Source of the DNA: Rhodoferax bucti
Lineage (GTDB): Bacteria > Pseudomonadota > Gammaproteobacteria > Burkholderiales > Burkholderiaceae_C
Reading direction: 5' to 3'
Length of the DNA stretch: 64,000 nt
Assembly (NCBI RefSeq): GCF_005876985.1
Contig: NZ_VAHD01000003.1
Span: 124,001 to 188,000 of the forward strand
The translations under genes and the position numbers were made by a program. The notes beneath the pieces are model-generated. The model did no database searches. It was not told where the DNA came from and saw only the letters and a program-made list of their open reading frames with translations. Positions 59,432-64,000 of this stretch are shown piece by piece; position 1 is the first letter of the stretch, and each line of letters starts with the position of its first letter.

Positions 59432-60024
59432 GCGCTTTGCATGCCTCACTTCGTTTGGCAACACGCGAGCCGCATCGCCGACTCGACAGCCATGTGCTGA
59501 TGATGGCCCTCATGCAACCGGGCCTGACAGCCCATGTTTATGCTGCCGCTTTGCATGGGTTGGGGACCGCATTGGCCGACTGCGAATCGGCCATTGAAGC
59601 TGCCCACCCTAGGTTCATCACCACCCGCCACCAACTGCCATTGCCAATGGAGCGGCGCTTACCTTTACTGAACAAGGATCTCGAGGAACTCGGAGCAGCA
59701 CCCTGTGGCGACAGCCCGCTGACCCTGAAGTTGTGCTCTGCCGCCGAACTTGTCGGGGCGATGTACGTAGTGGAGGGGTCCCGGCTAGGGGGGCAGTTAC
59801 TGACGCGCCAACTGCGGGCCAATGGTGGAGAGCAGTGGCCATGCCGGTTTTTTGAGGCGGGTGGAACTGCAAGTGTCCAACGTTGGAAGCAATACATGCA
59901 ATGGGCCGAGGGCATCCTGGGTCAGGACGACATCCCGGCGGCCTGCGCCACTGCCATACGGGTATTTGATTTGTTCGCCCATCGCCTGGACCAAGCTGCA
60001 GAAAATTTACCGGCAAGGGCTTGA
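59428..60024 (+). CDS. bphO: Heme oxygenase, phytochrome-associated (BphO)
   Basis: 198 residues. BphO opens haem to biliverdin IXalpha, the chromophore of bacteriophytochromes. LRLATREPHRRLDSHVLMMA near residue 6 contains the proximal His region, and GAMYVVEGSRLGGQLLTRQL near 110 is the distal-helix glycine motif. Its length fits bacterial heme oxygenases. It starts at GTG 59428 inside the phytochrome stop codon, so translation is coupled and chromophore supply is matched to apoprotein. Confidence 0.94.
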   Translation: MSALHASLRLATREPHRRLDSHVLMMALMQPGLTAHVYAAALHGLGTALADCESAIEAAHPRFITTRHQLPLPMERRLPLLNKDLEELGAAPCGDSPLTLKLCSAAELVGAMYVVEGSRLGGQLLTRQLRANGGEQWPCRFFEAGGTASVQRWKQYMQWAEGILGQDDIPAACATAIRVFDLFAHRLDQAAENLPARA

Positions 60025-60088
60025 AATTGCGGCTTTCCGTACCAGCTACCCGATCACTTTCACCATTTTTTGACCTCACCATACCTTT

Positions 60089-60727
60089 ATGACCGACCTC
60101 ATCAGCACACTCCAGTGGCGCTACGCCGCCAAGAAATTCAACCCCACCAAAGCAGTCCCCCAGGACAAGCTGGACCGCATCTTGGAGGCCGTGCGCCTGA
60201 CCGCCACCTCCAGCGGCTTGCAGCCGTATGAGCTGATCGTGGTGAGCAACAAAGAGTTGCGCGAAAAAATCGTGCCCGTGGCTTGGAACCAAGCGCAGAT
60301 CACAGATGGCTCGCACCTGTTGGTATTTGCCGCCTGGGACAACTACACCGCGGAGCGCATCAATGCGTCTTTCGACTTGGTCAACACCGAGCGCGGATTC
60401 GTGAACGAAGGTTGGGAAAACTACCGCAAGATGATTCTGGGCGCTTACGTGCCCCGCGAGGCCGAAGTGAACTACCAGCACGCTGCCCGCCAGGCCTATA
60501 TTGGCGTGGGCACCGCCCTGATTGCGGCTGCTGAAGAGAAAGTCGACGCCACCCCCATGGAAGGTTTTGATCCCAATGCTGTGGACGAAATCCTGGGCCT
60601 GGACAAGCGCGGCTTGCGCAGCGTGGTGATCATGCCTTTGGGCTACCGCGCCGACGAAGGCGACTGGTTGGTGAACCTGAAAAAGGTGCGCCGCAGCCGT
60701 GAAAACTTTGTCACTGAGCTGAAGTGA
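60089..60727 (+). CDS. NAD(P)H nitroreductase-family flavoprotein
   Basis: 212 residues of the FMN-dependent nitroreductase fold, closest in look to NfsB/YdgI-type enzymes. The N-terminal ISTLQWRYAAKKFNPTKAVP supplies the FMN-phosphate Arg/Lys; SSGLQPYELIVVSN near residue 40, and VVIMPLGYRADEGDW near 188 are typical. It reduces nitroaromatics, quinones or similar acceptors; the natural substrate is unknown. It begins 64 bases after bphO and shares GTGA with the small membrane protein downstream. Confidence 0.87.
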   Translation: MTDLISTLQWRYAAKKFNPTKAVPQDKLDRILEAVRLTATSSGLQPYELIVVSNKELREKIVPVAWNQAQITDGSHLLVFAAWDNYTAERINASFDLVNTERGFVNEGWENYRKMILGAYVPREAEVNYQHAARQAYIGVGTALIAAAEEKVDATPMEGFDPNAVDEILGLDKRGLRSVVIMPLGYRADEGDWLVNLKKVRRSRENFVTELK

Positions 60728-60960
60728 AGTACTTGCGCCGTTTACTGCAACCCCGCCAGCCCGCCTTTTGGCTCATGCTGGTGTTGAATGCTTTGTCAAC
60801 GGCGCTCGTCTGGATCGTTCAAAACCACCATCTGCGGGCTTGGGTGGCCTCGATCATTGTCGTGTTTGCCATTGGCAATATGGTGTTGGGGTTGAAATTC
60901 CTGCGCCAGCTGCTGCAAACGCAGGCACCTGAAGAGCGCCCGCCCCAGCGCCCCCACTAA
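60724..60960 (+). CDS. Small two-span membrane protein
   Basis: 78 residues, GTG start at 60724 within the nitroreductase stop (GTGA). Two hydrophobic segments, AFWLMLVLNALSTALVWIV and AWVASIIVVFAIGNMVLGLK, are separated by a short HHLR turn; both ends are charged, with a Pro-rich tail. No family was recognised. It may sit in the inner membrane; its link to the nitroreductase rests on the overlap. Confidence 0.7.
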   Translation: MKYLRRLLQPRQPAFWLMLVLNALSTALVWIVQNHHLRAWVASIIVVFAIGNMVLGLKFLRQLLQTQAPEERPPQRPH

Positions 60961-60964
60961 GCGA

Positions 60965-62983
60965 TCAGTGCCCGAACTCTTGTTTCGGGCGGGTTTTGTG
61001 GAAAGTCATCGGCACGCCCTGTGCGGCCTCCAGCAGCTCCAGGCGGCTTTGGTTGGCAACACCCGTTTTCATCTTGCCCACCACATGCATTTCGCAGGGT
61101 TTGCAGTCAAACCGCAGGGTGAGCTTCTCTTTGCCATTGATCAGTTGCAAGGGCTCGGCTTTGACCTGCCCCTGCACGCCCGTCACGCCCTTGGCCTGCT
61201 TAGGGCAGAGGCTTAGAGAGAAGCGCACGCAATGCTTGGTGATCATCAGGCTCACTTCGCCCAGCTCTTCCACCGCCTCATAGGCCGGGGCAATCACTTT
61301 TACGCCGTGCTTCGCATAGAAGCCATGCGCCGCCTGGTTGAACACATTGGCCAGATAGCTCAAGGTGTCCTCGGGGTAGGCCACGGGCGGCTCCACCGCC
61401 ACGCCGGGTGCCAGACGCACAAAACCATCGGCTCGGGCGCGCTCCAGCGCTTCCACGGCTTCACGCCGTAGGGGGTTGAGCACCGAGGCGGGCACAAACC
61501 ACGGCTGGCTGAACTGCACCTGCACATCCAATGTGGCAAAGATGGTGGTGCCCATCTTGCTGACGTTCTCTTTCAGCGTATCCAGCGCAGTAGTCGCATC
61601 CTTGGCCAGCTCACGGGGCAGGGTGGTGCGCGCGGTGGCCACAAAGCCGTCTTCGTCGGTCAGGGTCAAGGCAATACCGTCGGTGGTTTCGGCCAGCACT
61701 GCCCAGACGCCGATGCGGCGGTCGCTGCTCTTTTTGTCGAGCACGCGGGTCCAGTTGACATCGCGGTTGCGGTTCACCTCCACGCCTTTGCGCAAGTCTT
61801 TGAAGCCTGGCATCGGGTCTTTGGGGAACACGCGCCACAGGCCTTTGGGCGCGTTGATGGCCTCGGCGCGGTTGATGGCCAGGCCCACCAGTTCTTTCTG
61901 CAGGTCGTAGTAGCACAGGCCATCGCCATTGCTGAGCGCCTTGCTGCGGTCGGTCAACTCCAGCTCCACGCTGTCGGCATTGACCTTGGTGACGTAACCG
62001 ATAGGCTGGCCCGGATTTTTGGGAGTGTCGAAGGCGCCAATGTCGATCTGCCGACCCTGCACAAAATAGTCGGTGAACTCGCGGTTGAAGTTCTGGTTGG
62101 GGTCGGGCTCGAAAGTAAAGGTCGTGCTGCCGCTGCTACTACGTGCCAAGGGTTGGTCGGAATACTGGCGGTCCTCGATCAGCCGGTCCAGCAGCTTGCG
62201 GTAGTGGGCGGTGATGTTTTTCACATAGCCCATGTCCTTGTAGCGGCCCTCGATCTTGAAGCTGCGGATGCCTGCGTCCACCAAAGCGGCCAGGTTTTCG
62301 CTCTGGTTGTTGTCCTTCATGGACAGCACATGCTTGTCGTGGGCCACAAAGCGCCCCTTGTCGTCCACCACCTGGTAGGGCAGGCGGCAGGCCTGGCTAC
62401 ATTCGCCCCGGTTGGCGCTGCGCCCGGTGTGGGCCGCGCTGATATAGCACTGGCCGCTGTAGGCCACGCATAGGGCGCCGTGGATGAAGAACTCCAGCGT
62501 GCATTTCTCAGGATCGGTCGCGGCGCGGATGGCCGCTATCTGCTTGGTGGTCAGTTCGCGCGCCAGCACGATTTGACTTAGCCCCACGTCTTGCAGGAAG
62601 CGCGCTTTCTCCGGCGTGCGGATATCGGTCTGGGTGCTGGCATGCAATTGCAGCGGTGGCATGTCGAGGGTCAACAGGCCCATGTCCTGCACGATCAGTG
62701 CATCCACCCCGGCTTCATACAGTTGCCATGCCTGCTTGCGCGCAGGCTCCAGTTCGTCATCCCGCAGGATGGTGTTCATGGTGACGAAAATGCGGCTGTT
62801 GAAACGGTGGGCATGCGCCGCCAGCCGGGCGATATCGGCCACACTGTTGTCGGCGCTGGAACGGGCACCAAAGCCCGGTCCGCCGATGTACACCGCGTCA
62901 GCACCGTGGTTGACGGCTTCAATGCCGATGTCGGCCGTGCGGGCCGGGGCCAGCAGTTCGAGTTGAAAATCTTGCAGGGACAT
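60965..62983 (-). CDS. rlhA: U32-family protein, RlhA-like (23S rRNA hydroxylation)
   Basis: 672 residues. The N-terminal peptidase-U32 barrel begins LELLAPARTADIGIEAVNHG and contains GADAVYIGGPGFGARSSADN; Cys residues in HGALCVAYSGQCYISAAHTG and ANRGECSQACRLPY near residues 170-200 are the Fe-S-type cluster. IKSFKIEGRYKDMGYV follows, and the extra C-terminal part (to 672) fits the DUF3656-like domain of YdcP/RlhA. RlhA forms 5-hydroxycytidine at C2501 of 23S rRNA using prephenate as a cosubstrate. The gene name is inferred from length and domain layout. Confidence 0.8.
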   Translation of the reverse strand: MSLQDFQLELLAPARTADIGIEAVNHGADAVYIGGPGFGARSSADNSVADIARLAAHAHRFNSRIFVTMNTILRDDELEPARKQAWQLYEAGVDALIVQDMGLLTLDMPPLQLHASTQTDIRTPEKARFLQDVGLSQIVLARELTTKQIAAIRAATDPEKCTLEFFIHGALCVAYSGQCYISAAHTGRSANRGECSQACRLPYQVVDDKGRFVAHDKHVLSMKDNNQSENLAALVDAGIRSFKIEGRYKDMGYVKNITAHYRKLLDRLIEDRQYSDQPLARSSSGSTTFTFEPDPNQNFNREFTDYFVQGRQIDIGAFDTPKNPGQPIGYVTKVNADSVELELTDRSKALSNGDGLCYYDLQKELVGLAINRAEAINAPKGLWRVFPKDPMPGFKDLRKGVEVNRNRDVNWTRVLDKKSSDRRIGVWAVLAETTDGIALTLTDEDGFVATARTTLPRELAKDATTALDTLKENVSKMGTTIFATLDVQVQFSQPWFVPASVLNPLRREAVEALERARADGFVRLAPGVAVEPPVAYPEDTLSYLANVFNQAAHGFYAKHGVKVIAPAYEAVEELGEVSLMITKHCVRFSLSLCPKQAKGVTGVQGQVKAEPLQLINGKEKLTLRFDCKPCEMHVVGKMKTGVANQSRLELLEAAQGVPMTFHKTRPKQEFGH
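60970..60996. terminator. Candidate terminator between convergent operons
   Basis: GCCCGAA (60970-60976) and TTCGGGC (60984-60990) form a perfect 7-bp stem, followed on the plus strand by GGGTTTT. It lies within the 3' end of the opposing U32 gene, just past the small membrane protein's stop. Confidence 0.45.
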
Positions 62984-63044
62984 GGGGCAGGATTATCCCG
63001 CAGGCCGTCTTTTCCCTACGGGCTGGCTACACTCTGCGCCTCCC

Positions 63045-64000
63045 ATGCACACTTCCCACCCCACCCACTGGTCCCGCGTATTCCTCTTGTGGGGTTGCGG
63101 CATTCTGGCCGCGATGCAATTCGCCAAGATTTCGCTGACGTTTTCCATTCTGCAGGCGCAGTTTGGAGTGAGTCCTGCCCAGATGGGCTGGGTGCTGTCC
63201 ATGGTCGGGGTGGTGGGCTTGAGCCTGGGGGTCAGCATGGGCTTGCTGGCTCCGCGGGTCGGGTACCGGCGCCTGCTGACCGGGGGCTTGGTGCTCGGGG
63301 CCGTGTTGGCCGGCGTGCAGACACTCGATTTGCCCTTTGGCTGGTTTTTTGCCACCCGCGTGCTGGAGGGAGCCTCGCACCTTTCGGTAGTGGTGGCCGC
63401 CCCCACGCTCATGGCAGGGGCGGCTGGCCCGGCACACCGCTCCGTGGCCATGGGGCTGTGGAGCACGTTTGTAGGGACCGCTTTTGCTCTGTGCGCTGCT
63501 TTCGGGCAGGCCTTTTTGATGCATTTCAGCGTGTACCACCTGTTTGCCCTGCATGCGGCTTTGCTGCTGCTGGCAGCCGTGTGCGTGTGGTGCATGGTGC
63601 CTGCGGACCCGGCACGGGTGCCGGAGGCCGCACGGGGCAGCCTGCTGGCCCGCCATGTACGCATCTATACCCACTGGGCCACTGCCATGCCGGGCTTGTG
63701 CTTTTTTTGCTATACCGGCCTCGCCGTGGCCTTGCTTACCTTTCTGCCGCGCGGCTTGCCGGAGAGCCAACATGGGGTTGCCGCCGTGCTGCCTTTTGTA
63801 GGCATGGCGGGCACCTTCGGCGCCGGCTGGCTGACCCGCAGGCGCCACCCCATGCAGCTGTTACAGTGGATTTATCCCGCCATGGGTCTGTCGGGTATGG
63901 CGTGCGCCTTTGCTGCTTACAGCGAATGGGGTTACACCGCCGCTGCCTTGCTGCTGATGGGCATTTCCGGCCTTGCGGGAGGCACAGCGTTCGCACTGAT
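63045..64000 (+). CDS. MFS transporter, 3' end beyond the window
   Basis: 318 residues are visible from ATG 63045 and the frame is open to the window edge. Hydrophobic segments run the whole length: VFLLWGCGILAAMQFAKISL, then QMGWVLSMVGVVGLSLGVSM, and APRVGYRRLLTG, which fits the basic loop 2-3 of major facilitator proteins. RVLEGASHLSVVVAAPTLMA near residue 105 is typical of spans 4-5. Substrate unknown. It is divergent from rlhA across 61 bases, which should hold both promoters. The N-terminal half is complete. Confidence 0.85.
   Translation, partial: MHTSHPTHWSRVFLLWGCGILAAMQFAKISLTFSILQAQFGVSPAQMGWVLSMVGVVGLSLGVSMGLLAPRVGYRRLLTGGLVLGAVLAGVQTLDLPFGWFFATRVLEGASHLSVVVAAPTLMAGAAGPAHRSVAMGLWSTFVGTAFALCAAFGQAFLMHFSVYHLFALHAALLLLAAVCVWCMVPADPARVPEAARGSLLARHVRIYTHWATAMPGLCFFCYTGLAVALLTFLPRGLPESQHGVAAVLPFVGMAGTFGAGWLTRRRHPMQLLQWIYPAMGLSGMACAFAAYSEWGYTAAALLLMGISGLAGGTAFAL

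Overview
The window is chromosomal DNA from a betaproteobacterium of the order Burkholderiales, most likely family Comamonadaceae (Rhodoferax-like). This rests on gene order and protein character: hemF-nadD-rsfS-rlmH-maf-rng, dapC-dapD-pilU-dapE-prmB, smc-zipA-ligA, high GC and frequent GTG starts. No 16S gene is present, so genus is an inference.

Layout. 1-7389: housekeeping genes for translation control, purine, haem and NAD synthesis and RNA maturation (yebC-type fragment, purD, acyltransferase, hemF, nadD, rsfS, rlmH, maf, rng), tightly packed on the + strand. 7399-19394: an envelope-glycan cluster with mixed orientations: a double GT4 glycosyltransferase, an HxRRGD (fucosyltransferase-like) enzyme, GT2 and GT10 enzymes, an O-antigen-ligase-like membrane protein, a DUF6492-like protein, a polysaccharide deacetylase, MsbA and two more GT2 enzymes. 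19405-22841: tolB-pal-cpoB and tcdA, with tolQRA absent. 22881-23039: two tRNA-Lys genes (UUU and CUU anticodons).

22988-29401: a 6.4 kb integrative and mobilizable element in the tRNA-Lys(CUU) gene, bounded by an exact 52-bp direct repeat. It carries a tyrosine recombinase, a HigBA toxin-antitoxin pair, a MobV relaxase in a chain of ATGA-coupled genes that includes a 28-codon ORF, an AlpA-like regulator preceded by 11-bp iterated repeats, and uncharacterised proteins. Matching 22-bp tandem arm-type repeats lie inside both ends.

29527-37192: ABC-F ATPase and a minus-strand dapC-dapD-pilU-dapE-prmB cluster linking lysine/diaminopimelate synthesis with a pilus motor ATPase. 37278-49054: a lone Hpt protein and a lone receiver, smc-zipA-ligA-def, then map-glnD and an 81-residue protein on the minus strand. 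49213-53238: purL.

53375-60024: the most striking system, a light and second-messenger module. A 1512-residue CheB-CheR-PAS-GGDEF-EAL protein is followed by a bacteriophytochrome that ends after its PHY domain (no output domain) and by heme oxygenase BphO, which would supply its bilin. 60089-64000: nitroreductase-like protein, small membrane protein, RlhA-like U32 protein and the start of an MFS transporter.

A second system runs through the core genes: five copies of a 54-bp repeat (core TAGCTGCTTGCGCA) lie inside the reading frames of nadD, maf, prmB, dapE and purL. All sit in apparent loop or linker segments and all keep the reading frame open.
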